Positions 23,350 to 35,229 of a DNA stretch of 64,000 bases are shown here, one piece after another. Source of the DNA: Rosa chinensis (Eukaryota > Streptophyta > Magnoliopsida > Rosales > Rosaceae). Under the pieces are notes generated by a model. That model ran no database searches, was not told the origin of the DNA, and saw only the letters and a program-made list of their open reading frames with translations. Positions within the stretch are counted from its first letter, which is position 1. Every line of letters begins with the position of its first letter. Location: NCBI RefSeq assembly GCF_002994745.2, contig NC_037092.1, forward strand, positions 15,739,501 to 15,803,500, in the 5' to 3' direction. Both the position numbers and the translations under genes were made by a program.

Positions 23350-24287
23350 AGGCATAAACCAAGGATTAAAATGGCGCCTTCTCCTAGGTTTTTGTCGAGC
23401 ACATTAGAGTTCCGTCAAATCTTGTCAGATCAACGGTTCTCCGGTCTAGGTACGTCGCCCCGCGTTGTCGGCTTTGGGTATCTGTGACATTTGGGCGGGT
23501 GGATTGCTGGATCTCTCTAACCTGTGGACGTTGCACGATTGCGGTATATTGGACCTGAGGAGTGACTGCGGTGTGACACGGTTTCTCATCTTGCTAACGT
23601 CTTGGTTCCAGAAGGACTGCGTGGACTGGTCTTGGTGGTCGCTGAATTGGGTGAGGCAGTGACGTGCTTTTACGGACTACGTGGGGATCTGCTGTAAGGT
23701 TCTGCGTTCTAGGGGTGTAGCAGGCCGAGTCTTCGTCGGTCTTTGCTCGAGATGGTGATGCACAGTTGGAACAGTTGGCCGCCAGAGCTATTCGAATGGT
23801 GCGCCGCCGGAGGACAGGACTGCTGTGGTGGCAAAGGAGCAGCGAGCAGCGATGCTCCTCCTCTGTTGACTTGGGTTTGGGCCTGGGTATCTGGGCCTGG
23901 GCTTAACCTTGGGCTGATGGGGTAGGGGACTTTTCCTGCTAGGCAAGTATTGATTTGGGCTTGGGCCTACGGGGGCTCAGATCAAGGCAATCTGAGCCCT
24001 AATTTTTTAGGGTATGAGTTTGTGTGAGGTTGGATTAACTTTTATAAGTCTTCTATGACGTTTCTAGTGTCTTGCAAGTGTGGGCTAGTTGAATGATTTC
24101 TTTCTTTAGGAGGCAAAGTTTTTTCTTTCTCGCTTAAATATGAGCGTCCCAGTGATCTTTAAACCAGCTTTAGCTTAAGTAGGTTACCCTGGCTTTTGTC
24201 GGATTTCTTATGTAAGCTCTGGTAGACTACAACTTTTTTTTGCTGTTGATCTAATGAATTCAACTTCTATTTCAAAAAAAAAAAAAA
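23350..24287 (+). mobile_element. Poly(A) retroposon (R2)
   Basis: A 0.94-kb unit ending in a 15-base A run. It is flanked by AGAGTACATTCA (23338-23349) and AGAGTATATTCA (24288-24299), a 12-bp duplication with one mismatch. The 5' half is GC-rich. An ORF reading LTWVWAWVSGPGLNLGLMG (about 23864-23924) is of the hydrophobic W/G/L-rich type seen in R3, R4 and R5. It was inserted immediately behind R7. Confidence 0.6.
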
Positions 24288-25048
24288 AGAGTATATTCAG
24301 AATGCAAGAAAATGAAAATTGGTAGAGTTGAGTCAACAAAATAGAAATGGAAACAAAGCCAACATGGCAGCTGAGTCATAGGATTACGATTAACAAAAAA
24401 ATTCATCTAGACTATCGCCAACATGGGGTGTAAATTTTAGACGTTAATCTATAATTTTCTTTTTACTTTAATGATGAGAACTAATTAAATTTCGTCCGCA
24501 TGTCACTTACCCAATATGGTCATATGAGGGAGCGTGGGGAAACTCGGGACTTGTTAAACAAGTTCCTGTAAATTGTCAAAATGTAAATTTGCATCTGTGG
24601 TAATTGATTAAGCTAGCGGAATAAAAAATAAAAGTTGGTTATATTCAGGGAGACAAACTATGATACTGTGATGTTTATCATACATTGATTTTATATCTAT
24701 TTGAACAAAAATTACAATTTATATGAATCAAAATTATAATATTGAGGACAAAGTTACTACATTCGTTTACACTATTTACATGTAGTTAAACTAAAATTAC
24801 AATATTGACAACAAATTTGTTCAAAATTTGTAGCAAGGTCGTAGTAGTGTAATTACCATTAATAGAACTAAGATTACACAAAATATGACTCAAGTTACCA
24901 CAATGACAGTAAATTTGTTGTCACATTTGTAAATGTGAGTATGACATACTGGTCTGTACTATAGAAATTTCCATATTTAGGAACTTCTACAAATGAGATT
25001 TCATGCTTTGTATTCGTGAGCTTCTGACGATCATGGTTTGTGTTACAG

Positions 25049-25537
25049 CTATGTTTCAGATTTGATTAAAATGACTGGAACTCGTACACCTTGAATGATA
25101 AATGGAGGTATGTTTCAGATTTGATTAAAATGACTGGAACTCGTACACCTTGAATGATAAATGGAGGGGTGAATGAAGTCTTCATTCCACGCACAACTTT
25201 AAATGAGTAGACGGCATGGCTCATGTGAGGACAGGAAGTTAGTATTCCAATTGATTCCTGACCGCAACTCGGACACCTTGAATGATAAACGGAGGGCTGA
25301 ATGTAGTCTTCATTCCACGCACAGCTTTGAATGAGTTGACGGCATGGCTCGTATGAGGACAGGAAGTTAGCATTCCAATAATCCAATTGATTCCTGGAGT
25401 ATAGTATACGAGAAGTAATAACTCTCATGGCTAAAAGTCATGCATGCAGTTGAATAGTAACTGTATGAATTATTGGTGGCGCACCAGAGACCTATCTCTC
25501 TACCGTATTGGTGGCGCACCAGAGACCTATCGTACTA
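25049..25537. repeat. Local tandem duplications in block 2
   Basis: A 59-bp unit (GGTATGTTTCAGATTTGATT...) occurs twice at about 25049-25167. A unit of about 130 bp (GACTGGAACTCGTACACCTT...) occurs at about 25131-25257 and 25258-25397. A 34-bp unit starting ATTGGTGGCGCACCAGAGAC occurs twice at about 25470-25537. Block 1 has only one copy of the 130-bp unit. Confidence 0.8.
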
Positions 25538-26359
25538 CCGTGTTCATTGTCTTGTATTGTTCAATAATGTTCATCAAACTTGTCATATCTAAAATTGATT
25601 TAATAAAGACAGCGTGCCCGGTCGTGTGTACATCTTATTTCTATTAATGAAATTATTGTTTAATCCGCCAGAAAAATCCAATGACAAATCGTTTTGTCTA
25701 AATATTTGTCAGACTTTGACAACACGATTTTTCATTGCTTGGGGAACTAATAAGTCGACATGCATTTGATGAAATTGTAGAAAATGACTTGATTGGGGAA
25801 TTGAACTGTCCTAACCCAATAATCTCTCCTCACGTTCATCACAAGAAAATTTTGTTGAGATAGGATTAATTTATTCATATTTTTACCACTACTAGAAAAA
25901 TGCCCTCAGACTCGGCCAAAAACCGATGAGAAAAAAAATCCCGACTGATGTCTTAGTGGGTGATGAGAAAGGTCCAGAAAATCCAGACATCGGTTTTTAG
26001 CCGATGTTTGGTATCAGTATACACATCAGCTATCATTATAAATAGATGTAAATACGTTTAAATGATAACAAATTGTATGTTTAAATATTGTTAAACTCTC
26101 ATCTTATTGCCTTTAATGCTTAAAAAAATATAGATCCTACAGCACAACTACGCATTTTAACATCGTTATTCATTTAAAAACGATGACTGATATTGTTTCA
26201 CACATCGGTTTTCTAATCTTCAACGATGACAATACTTATACTAGACATCGATCTCTATCTAAAACACGCTGTGCACTAGTTTGTGGCACATCGGTTCCAA
26301 CATAGTAATTCGATCTCTTATGGTTAATAGGACATCGATTTTCATTTTGAAACTAATGT

Positions 26360-28200
26360 ATTTCTCTTAATGGACATATGTTTTTATGGTTATAACTGAT
26401 TTAAACTTTATGTATAGACATCATGTTCTTTAGATGAGTATGATGTAAACAAAATATGTAGTTGCTGCTATAAAATGCAATCCATATTTGACAATAGTAC
26501 GTAATTTGAATATTGGAGTATTATATCTAAAATCATTATCCTTGACGGTTCACAAAATAGGCAAAATACAAACCCCAATTAACCTACTACAAGGCTAGCC
26601 TAGCAATTACTATTGTAGTTTTGTTCACATGCAATTGCTGCAGTCACTTCATCTACCACAAAAAGGTGCAAATTGGGTGTGCTGCAAGACTGAAGAAATC
26701 ATATGGATGGTTCACATTGTTTTCATATTGTCTAAAAAGTCTTGAGATCTTCCAACTTTGCACTAGAGAAGCCTGCAAAAGAGAGTATATTGTAATACAA
26801 ACATGGAAATGCAATGTTTCCTGTTAAATTCCACTTGCAAGACCACTGACTATCATGAACATTTTATAGCTGTTACCATTGCTATCATTCATCACAAAGA
26901 TAAGGTTGAGCTAATATATGACTATATGAGCTAATATAACTACATAACAATAGTTAACAACTTGAAAATTCTACCTTGTCCCCTATGTCATTCATATAAA
27001 GGTTCAACCATAGCAAGCTCTTTACAGATGATCGATCTATTTATTTTACAACAGAAATAAAGAATAAGGTCTCAAAAAATAGTTCAGAAATTTACCCCGA
27101 TAAGAGGGCAGTGTCTTTCAACTCTCCCCTAGAAAGTGACTTCTCCTTGGGGGACCAATTAGCTTTCTTTCTGATTTTCATGGTCTGAAAATCCTACATA
27201 CATGTGTAAATCAATGTCAGCTAATGCATGCACAAGGACCTTCCACAAATAAAACTGCAAAAGGATTATATTATTTAGTTATCCTAAAAAAAAAAAAAGG
27301 ATCATATTATTTAATTTGAGGAAAGGTTTACTAAAGTAACAGTTTTAACAAAAGAATAGAAAGCCAACTGCAAGTCTCTCCTCCAAAATACATTAGAACT
27401 GATAATATGAAGGAAGTTTGTTTTCCAGATATGTTACGGACAGTAGTGTGAAGGCTCTCAAGGTTGCAAGAATTACAATGTACCAGACTTTTGATCATGA
27501 CAATGCACCAGACTTTTGATCATGAAGAAATATAAATACACGAGACAAAAGTTTGTAGTTTCACAAGAAAACCCCAACTTACCTGTCTTGAAATTTGAAG
27601 ACTAACTAAAACACAATATTTCAAACCATCTATTATTCATATGGACCCCCCCCCCTCTCATTAAGATTATATAAATGAGGGCTCCAGTACAAGATTATTA
27701 GGAGCAACTTCTGAGGTCAAAACTAAAAGGATATTAGGGGACGTTGTTGAGGTTTCACATCCCTGGTGTAAATATTAGCCAATGAAAATGAACGAGGCTA
27801 AAAATATTACAGAAGGAAAAGCAAAAAGAAGATAAAGCTTAATGGTGAGTAGATCGAAAGCTGGTTTTTCTGAGCATATTCTACATATTGCATCATATCT
27901 TTATATGTGTAGAAATGGTGACACTTCTGGGACACCAGTAGCACTACAACAACCAAATATTGAAACATTAAGTTCTGAAACAAATTTCTTTATTGAAAGG
28001 TCTAACAAGCCCTTTGAAAGGCAGATTAATGGCAGAAATCCATAAAGCTATACTCATTCATCCCTTTTCAATCCAAGAAGGAAAGGATTACAAGAAAACA
28101 ATTCAAGAATAAAATTCAAAATGTCAAATCATCTAAGTCAATTCAACATCAAGGGAAAATAAAAAATAAAACCAAAATCCAATTCCATATCTATAAAGCT
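26360..28200. other. CACTA interior without recognisable genes
   Basis: AT-rich DNA, with a direct repeat TGTACCAGACTTTTGATCAT/TGCACCAGACTTTTGATCAT near 27480-27525 and a C9-10 run at 27645. Short ORFs here have no family features. Confidence 0.5.
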
Positions 28201-28224
28201 CATGCAATCAACTTTCCAATGCTG

Positions 28225-28852
28225 AGTTACTAACCAAAGTTCACAACAAGATAATAAAATTCCAGCTTCTATACATGTATGCCTCATCTGTAAACATGTC
28301 AAAAAGGTCACAAAGAAATTCCAGCACCAGTGAAACACAGCATAGGCAATTCGTTAGAATATAATACACGTACAGACCCCAAAAATTGGAAACCAAAGAA
28401 AAGATGTGCACAAAAAATAGCATACCTTTAACAGAGATGTTATGTTCGATTTACAAAATTGTAAAACAAACCACCTAGGCAGTATATCCAGAACTACAGT
28501 AATTTCCTTTCTAGGAAGTGCCTGGTGTAGAGACAGAAAATGAATTTCAAAGCTAGGCAAAGACATATTTGACATAAATCAAAGAGAATAAAAGTCATAG
28601 GAAAACACCTTCTGCAGTATCTCAAGCCCATCGACTTGCTTCTTAAAATATGTACTAAGAAGCTGCCTATGCAGATCCTCTCTGAAGTACTTCATCATAT
28701 CATTCTGCATGAAATCCAAATGAAAATACTCAACTCAAATCAATCACCAAGAATAAACAAGAAATTATTTGGTGAAATCTGTACAAATACAAACCTCAAG
28801 ATCTTGAATCTGTTCTATTCATGGCACTTCAAACTTAAATATCTTAACCACC
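28225..28852 (-). pseudogene. Captured fragment of MOR1/GEM1 (XMAP215-type TOG protein)
   Basis: Minus-strand exons 28852-28795, 28704-28609, 28521-28426 and about 28338-28255 splice at GT-AG sites. They read VVKIFKFEVP-stop-IEQIQDLE, NDMMKYFREDLHRQLLS, YFKKQVDGLEILQK, KEITVVLDILPRWFVLQFCK and VLEFLCDLFDMFTDEAY. I recognise these as an inter-TOG stretch of plant MOR1, a microtubule-associated protein of about 2000 residues that regulates cortical microtubule growth. Decay is clear: a stop where an Arg is expected in the first exon, loss of about two residues after ALP, and disintegration after the last exon. Intron borders are kept, so capture was from genomic DNA, not from mRNA. Confidence 0.8.
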
Positions 28853-28866
28853 CTGGAGTTCCAAGA

Positions 28867-29139
28867 TCAATCAACCACTGATTCACTGTACTCAACATTA
28901 GCGACTTCCGACTCTTTGCCACCGTGCATAGCCTTGAGGACGAGATTAAATAACGCCGTGTTGGGCTCGACGAGTGGTTCTCCATACTGGCCACCAGGGA
29001 TCGGGTCTCGAGAACGGAGGGGTTTATCTCGATCTCGAAAAGCCGGTCGGATCAGGTTGATTGGGCTCGGTGGGCTGTGTTGGAGACTCTCAGTGAAGAA
29101 TCGGGCCCGGTGCAGCCACTGAATAAGAAGCTCCTCCAT
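28867..29139 (-). pseudogene. Second captured coding fragment in the CACTA element
   Basis: A 90-residue minus-strand ORF starting MEELLIQWLHRARFFTESLQ with the stretch EPNTALFNLVLKAMHGG. It sits upstream of the MOR1 fragment on the same strand, separated by about 15 bp after its stop. The PNTALFNLVLKA segment resembles the helix pattern of pentatricopeptide-repeat proteins, but this rests on one motif. The long GA tract just upstream (29189-29330) would be in its 5' leader. Possibly the first exon of a different donor gene, giving a chimeric capture. Confidence 0.4.
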
Positions 29140-29188
29140 ACCTAGGGCGGAGCTGCTGTGTGTGGTTATGGTGGTTTTAGATCCAGAT

Positions 29189-29330
<142 letters not shown>

Positions 29331-29767
29331 AGAAGGGTTTGAGTTATTCTTTTGTTGTAAAGTGAGGCTGTGAGGGAAAGCGAGAGTGCGAAAGTTTGAT
29401 TCAAAGTGAAAAAATTATTAAGTGTTGGAGGGAATGAAAGTTTAGTCCCCCTGCGTTTCCAAAATTTTTAACTTAGTCCCTCCGCATTTTTGAAAAATTT
29501 TTGAACTAAAGTTTAGACATCGGTTAATTTGACGACCGATGTTAATAATAACAATAGAAATCAGATATTTTATAAATTGATGTTAGCATGGCTTTTACAT
29601 CGCGTGCAATTCTGACCGATTTAATAGTGATGATGTCTGATGGCATAATTCTAGTAGTGTACCCAAAAATTAAGAAGCCACTATTTCAAAAAAGAGTAAT
29701 TCTTTAGTACGGCTAACGTGCCATTAGGGACGCTCTTAACATTTTAGAGGTCTGAGGCGAATATTCA

Positions 29768-31397
29768 TATTGGAAATTTGCTTAATTTGGTTATGTATCA
29801 ATGAAGATTCGATAACCTAGAATTCTAGCTTGATTGTAATATCATTCTGTTTTGATTGTAATTCACCCAAACAGCCGGCATTGACTATCATGACACTTTT
29901 TCCCCAACCGCAAAAATGGTAACTGTTCGTTGTCTCCTTGCTATTGCTGCTAGTTTCGGTTGGTCTTTACATCAATTGGATGTTAATAATGCTTTCCTTA
30001 ATGGAGATTTGCATGAAGAAATATATATGTCCCCTCCTCCTACTCTCTGGCGACAGGGGGAGAACCTTGTATGTCGCCTCAACAAATCCTTGTACGGATT
30101 AAATCAAGTGTCTCGGCAGTGGTTTTCAAAATTCACTACAGCCATTATTCATGCGGGGTTTACACAATCCAAAGTAGATTATTCGTTGTTTGTTCGTAAA
30201 GATGGTGATTCTTTCACTACTCTTTTGATATATGTGGACGATATTATAATTACAGGCAATTGCACAAAATCTATACATGCTCTCAAGCAGTTCCTCCATG
30301 CACAGTTTCGTATCAAGGACCTTGGAGAGTTGAAGTTTTTTATGGGCATTGAGATAGCACGTTCAAAGAAGGGAATTCACTTATCTCAAAGGAAGTATGC
30401 ACTAGAAATTATAAAGGACAGTGGCTACTTGCGAGCTAAACCAGTCGAGTTTCCAATGGAGGAGTGTAAACTTTCGAACAAGGGTGAGCCGCTAAGAGAT
30501 CCAGCAGCGTATCGGGGTCTGGTAGGCCGATTGATTTATCTGACGATCACTAGACCATACATTACATACTCAGTGCATGTCCTAAGCCGCTTTATGCATG
30601 AACCATGCCAACAACATATGGCGGCTGCCCTCAAAGTTGTACTGTACTTGAAATCCTCTCCAGGCCAAGGTTTACTACTGCACTCTAATTAATAGTTCAT
30701 TAAATTTGAGAGCTTTTTGCGATTCAGATTGGGCCAGTTGTCCCATCACTCGCCGCTCAACTACTGGTTACTATGTGTTCTTGGGCAATTCTTTAATTTC
30801 ATGGAGAACAAAGAGACAAAAGACCTTGTCATTGTCAAGTGCAGAAGCGGAATACAGGGCCATGGCAGGTACTTGCTGTGAACTCACTTGGTTACGTTAT
30901 TTATTAGCGGATTTGCATTTGCCTGTTTATATGCCTGCCATTTTACATTGTGACAATCAAGTGGTGTTGCACATTGCCGCGAATCCGGTGTTTCATGAGA
31001 GAACTAGGAACATTCAAATGGACTGCCACTTTATTAGAGATAAAATTCTGGAAGGTAAAATTGTAACTAGGCATGTTGCATCATCACAACAGTTGGCTGA
31101 CGTATTTACCAAGGCTTTGGGGAAAGAAAAATTCAAATCTCTATTGTGCAAGTTGGGAGTTATTGACATACACTCTCCAACTTGAGGGGGAGTATTGGAA
31201 AGTATGCTTAATTTGGTTATGTATCAAGAAGATTCGATAGCCTAGAATTCTACCTTGATTGTAATATCATTATGTTTTGATTGTATAGCTAGCATAGGCT
31301 GTTTTTCCTTTCTTGTTCTCCTAAACATAAGGAATCTTCGTGTTGTACAAGAATACCATTTTGTATATATTTATGTTGATCAATGAATAGAGATACA
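29768..31397 (+). mobile_element. Internally deleted Ty1/Copia element
   Basis: The 3' LTR is 31193-31397 (205 bp; TATTGGAAAGTATGC ... AGATACA). The first 93 bp of the same LTR stand at 29768-29860 and are joined directly to reverse transcriptase sequence. Flanks ATTCA (29763-29767) and ATTCA (31398-31402) form a perfect 5-bp duplication. A polypurine tract GAGGGGGAG precedes the 3' LTR. The deletion removed the rest of the 5' LTR, gag, protease and integrase. Confidence 0.88.
29869..31185 (+). pseudogene. Copia reverse transcriptase and RNase H pseudogene
   Basis: The frame starts inside RT (QTAGIDYHDTFSPTAKM) and runs through LDVNNAFLNGDLHEEIYM, SLYGLNQVSRQWFSKF and the catalytic YVDDIIITGN at about 30232. 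Near 30690 an extra base stops the frame. RNase H resumes one frame over at about 30694 with [31 protein letters not shown] and the closing [11 protein letters not shown]. The only visible disruption downstream of the deletion is that frameshift, so this copy is less decayed than the Copia at 14.6-21.7 kb. Confidence 0.9.
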
Positions 31398-31422
31398 ATT
31401 CAGCCAAATATCTTTCTTTAAT

Positions 31423-33385
31423 GAGAGTTTCTATTGGGACCTCCAAATCTGCTCACTTGACCTCACTCTATTATGAATTATTAAATGACATATATAACCT
31501 ACTATAAAATGACTATTAGGGACAATAATTATATCAAAAAAATGGTTATATTTAGTTTCTCTAGATTTTCCAATTCAATAATATTAGATTGCATTCTTTA
31601 TTATTTTCCCTATCTATTTTCATTTTCTAATTTCACTACATACTCATTAAAGCATTCATATATATATTTATTAAGAAATAAAACTATGATTAAGATAAAA
31701 ATGTATGATATGCATATTGAACGCATATTGGTCACGGAGAACAAAATAAATTGTATTATGCCCTAAATCTAAATCTATCCATTATATTTGTAAAAAGAAG
31801 AAGAAAAAAAAAAGAGCTAGCAAATAAAAAAAAATAAAAAATATTTAAATAATTAATCATGAGGTACAAAAAATAGAGAAACATTAAGAAAAAATGATTA
31901 ATCTTTATTTTTTTAACAGCTAAAAAAGAAAAAGTAAATAAAAAAAATCACATAATAGTTCAAGTTCTTTTATTTTTATTAATTTTTAAAACTCAATACC
32001 TTGAGTTTTTTTTTTTTATTGGATAAGAGATTTATGTTGTCAAATTAAGGAATGGAGATGTAATTAAGATCTATAGAGTAATTAAATCATTGAAATGACT
32101 AATTTTTTATTATAAAGATCTTTTTTTTTTTTTTGAGTAAAAAGGTCATCCATTCATTATAATTTAGCAAGCAGTACAAAAACGACGTACCCCTAAGGGT
32201 CGTCATAAAACGTCGTTTACAGAGTACTCTAAATTCTTACTCTAAAGATAGAATAAGAAACCAAATACCCCAAGTACACCCACCTTTTAAAGTTACGCAC
32301 TTTTATTCTAAACAAGAACTAAGAACTCCGAAGGTTTAAAAGAACAACAGAGTTAATAGTTCCTGCGACCTGAAGAAAAATTAAAGAGCACTAGGAGAAG
32401 AGGATGAAAAATCACCCTCAACTCCATCATCTGAAAAAATAAAGTAACATATAGTTAGGGCCCAAGACACCCTACTCCAGCAGCCCCAAAACATAGAGCC
32501 AGCCCACACCCAAAAGAAAACTGAGCCCAAAAAGCCCAAGCCAGGAGACCAACCGCTAGGGTTAGAGCTCCGATTTACCGCTGCCCAATGGGTGACACCT
32601 GCACTACCACCATCTCCGTCCCGAGCCGCCGCCGTAAAGTAATGGTACAATTCCACTAACAAGCCACCACTACCAAGCCGACACAGATCACTCCCAGGCG
32701 AAACCAGACCACCATCCTTCACCAACATCAGATTGCCGCCTCCAATAGCGGAAGCCCGATTCAGTACCTGAGCATCAAACTTCGCCTCTGTAAGCCAGAG
32801 GGTGGCGTTAGTTATACCTGGCTCCCACAATCGCCAACATACATCTCCACCAGAGAAGATCCGGTCAAAGCCCAAGTCAACCACATCATCAATACCCAGC
32901 GTATCCACGATACCAGCATCAGCAGCCAGATCACGCACCATGCCATCAATACCCAGCGTATCCACACCGACACCATCAGGGACCAGATCACTCACCTTGC
33001 CATCAACTTCGACAGTCGCAACAAGGGGAAAAGGTAGGCTAAGGCCTACAAGCAAAGCGTTCCGACAGAGAAGCCCGCCGGAGACACCGAGATATGGACC
33101 ATAAAGAAAGGCTGATCCTTTCTTCCTAATCGCAGGCACACACCGTAGCCCCTTAAGGGAGGAGGCCAACGGGGAAACTCTCTTGCGAGAGGCAGAGGGT
33201 TAGGCATAGGGTTTTGTATCATATTATAAAGATCTTAGTTTGTTTGTAAATTAATTATATGAGTGAGGTTATTTGAGGAACTTTAGTGAGGTTTAATGAG
33301 CAATTAAGTATTTGAAAATTTGATAGGAGGTGTAAAAAGCATAGAGCTCAAGTGAGTAAATTTGGAGGTTCCAATAGAAAAACTC
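31423..33385. mobile_element. Mutator-type non-autonomous element, copy 1
   Basis: Perfect 9-bp duplication TTCTTTAAT (31414-31422, 33386-33394). The ends are inverted repeats: left GAGAGTTTCTATTGGGACCT with CCAAATCTGCTCACTTGA, right (reverse complement) GAGTTTTTCTATTGGAACCT with CCAAATTTACTCACTTGA. Without the nested retroposon the element is about 860 bp, AT-rich and non-coding. Copy 2 lies at 36401-38370. The 9-bp duplication and inverted termini fit the Mutator superfamily. Confidence 0.88.
32123..33221 (-). mobile_element. Poly(A) retroposon (R3) nested in the Mutator-type element
   Basis: Minus orientation, with a T run at 32121-32134 as the poly(A) tail. A perfect 15-bp duplication TATTATAAAGATCTT occurs at 32108-32122 and 33222-33236. 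It starts (minus strand) GATACAAAACCCTATGCC and appears complete at 1.1 kb. A 262-residue minus ORF covers 33169-32381. It includes a repeated VDTLGID motif from a local 60-bp duplication and ends in a W/G-rich hydrophobic tract (GWSPGLGFLGSVFFWVWAG). No RT or endonuclease is present, so it must have been moved by another element's machinery. Confidence 0.8.
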
Positions 33386-33394
33386 TTCTTTAAT

Positions 33395-34257
33395 TCATAC
33401 GAATTTTCTTTCTATAACAAATTAACCCAAATATGGCATTGAAAAGAAATGAAAAAAAAAAATCTATATTGTGTTTTTTTTTTTTTAACCGATAAGGGAT
33501 TAGGCGATATTAGTTCCTCGAAGGTAGATAATGTAGGAAACAAGTCCCACCCTCAATCCCAAAGGAGAGGGGCCTACCACTCTGTGAAAACCCACCGCCC
33601 GTCCCCTTATCATAAAATTTTATTAATGAAAAAGCTAAAATTACAAAAACATGGGACAAAAAAGTACCCCCAAGTACAATGCAGAAAAATAAAAGATGGA
33701 AAAACTAAATGGTTCTCCTCATGGTTCTTAATTTATAAAGGACATAGTAAACCACATGGTGTGGTAATGTTGGTCGAGCTGCCTAGTATGGAACCCCATG
33801 TCTAGATTTCAAGTCCCAACTCTCACCAGTTTGTGGCCAGCAGGTTTGAAGCTTCGGTTTCATGCGACTGCGGCGAGAAATTAATCTAGTTTTGTTGGGA
33901 TACTCTCATGGATTTCGGTCCAAATACTGACTATGTGAGTGTGTTACTAACTTACTAACATAACTAACGTGGCTTTCTACCTCACTCCCGATAAAAAAAA
34001 AAAAGGACATTAGTAGAAATTTAAAAAAAAAGAAAGAAAGAAAAAAATGTTTTTAATAACAAAAGAAACCTGGAAAAAAAAAAAGAAAAAAAAGAGAGAC
34101 ATAAAATAAAATTAAAAACTGTCAGAGGCCCGCCGTAGATCGGTGGCTTGAAGCAGCGACCTCAGGTAGCAGCCATGTGTGTTGTGTGGCAGGCTAATAA
34201 AAGTGTGAATGAGGGACACACCTTTGAAATTTCACCAGACACTTTCAAGAACAATAT
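33395..34257. other. Spacer with a possible poly(T)-headed retroposon relic
   Basis: A T run at 33474-33486 followed by AACCGATAAGGGATTAGGCG and GC-richer sequence to about 33930 resembles a minus-strand retroposon, but I found no target duplication. From 33995 to 34115 the sequence is A-rich. 34150-34257 belongs to block 2. Confidence 0.35.
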
Positions 34258-34267
34258 AGATGTAAAA

Positions 34268-34708
34268 GTACCTGAATTACGGGCCACTAATAACTTTCGT
34301 ACCTCAATTTCAAAAACTATCACAATAGTACCCAGATTATCTAACACGACCTAACATTCATACATGCCGTCCACTTTGCAGTTAACGGTGTTAAATTTAC
34401 AAGAGTAAATCTGTCATTTCACTGTTCATCTCTCTTACCATGGTACTGTTCATTTTTAAAAAAAATTAAATTTTTTTTTTCTCTTCTCAAGAAGAGAGGA
34501 AAAAAAAAACAGTACCATGGTAAAAGAGATGAACAGTGAAATGACAGATTTACCCTTGTAAATTTAACACCATTAACGGCAAAGTGGATCCTAGGTATGA
34601 ATCTTGGGTCGGGGTGAAAAGTCCAGATACCAAAATGATAGTTTTTGAAGTTGAGGTACGAAAGTTATTAGTGGCCCATAATTTGGGTACTGTTTGTATT
34701 TTTTTTCC
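34268..34708. mobile_element. Foldback MITE with arms of about 200 bp
   Basis: The left arm (TACCTGAATTACGGGCCACT, ..AATAACTTTCGTACCTCAA) and right arm (reverse complement TACCCAAATTATGGGCCACT, ..AATAACTTTCGTACCTCAA) pair almost along their full length. The centre near 34470-34500 reads CTCTTCTCAAGAAGAGAG. Flanks AGATGTAAAA (34258-34267, 34709-34718) form a 9-10 bp duplication, as in Mutator-type elements. Block 1 has the uninterrupted site near 7190. Confidence 0.85.
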
Positions 34709-34909
34709 AGATGTAAAATTTTAAATAAATAATTGTAATCGGTGGCACACCAAAGACCTTTCTTCAAAGAACCTCTTGACCTTGACTAAAATATAAGTTT
34801 ACTGTAGCTGTGGTGTTCTTCGCATCTTCTATATATATACACACTCTAAGCAAGTGAAATAGCCATAAAACTTTATACTCATTATCAGTACGGACGTGTA
34901 TGATACGAT

Positions 34910-35229
34910 ATGGCTCAAAAGAAAACCTGCAGTAGCTCCGTTGCTTACTTGATTCCCTTCATATTCCTGCTGTTCTTATTACTGTGTTCACAGCAAATAG
35001 CATTTGCCAGAGTTTCAAAACTTTCGAAAAGCAGTTTGTCTCTTTCCCTCAGTTTAAATCTTTCTTTGTTATTGAACTAGCATTCAGGAATTCAGGTGTT
35101 TAAAAAAATTATTAATCAATTTTCTTGATCGATGTCAATGCAGAATTCGAAAGTACCAGTACAATTCATCAGCAAATCAAGATTCATCCAGGCCCTTGGG
35201 GTATACCACGTGCATATCGGCACGGTTGA
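34910..35229 (+). CDS. Small secreted peptide precursor, copy 2 (two exons, 69 aa)
   Basis: Paralogue of the gene at 7465-7811. Exon 1 is 34910-35033 and exon 2 is 35144-35229. The donor is weak (AAAAGCA|GTTTGTC) and the acceptor is good (CAATGCAG|AATTCG). If the intron were retained, the frame would run through it to a TAG at about 35076. The signal peptide (MAQKKTC, then LIPFIFLLFLLLC) and the middle HQQIKI are conserved. The C-terminus reads HPGPWGIPRAYRHG against DSKTPRASGHN in copy 1, with six residues missing. A clear TATA box CTATATATATAC lies at 34831-34842, about 70 bp before the ATG. The substitutions mostly keep the frame and the signal peptide, which suggests selection after duplication, but this is not measured. 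Confidence 0.6.

Noticed and set aside
32381..33169. 262-residue minus ORF as a host gene
   Set aside because: It lies wholly within a retroposon bounded by a perfect 15-bp target duplication; kept as part of that element.
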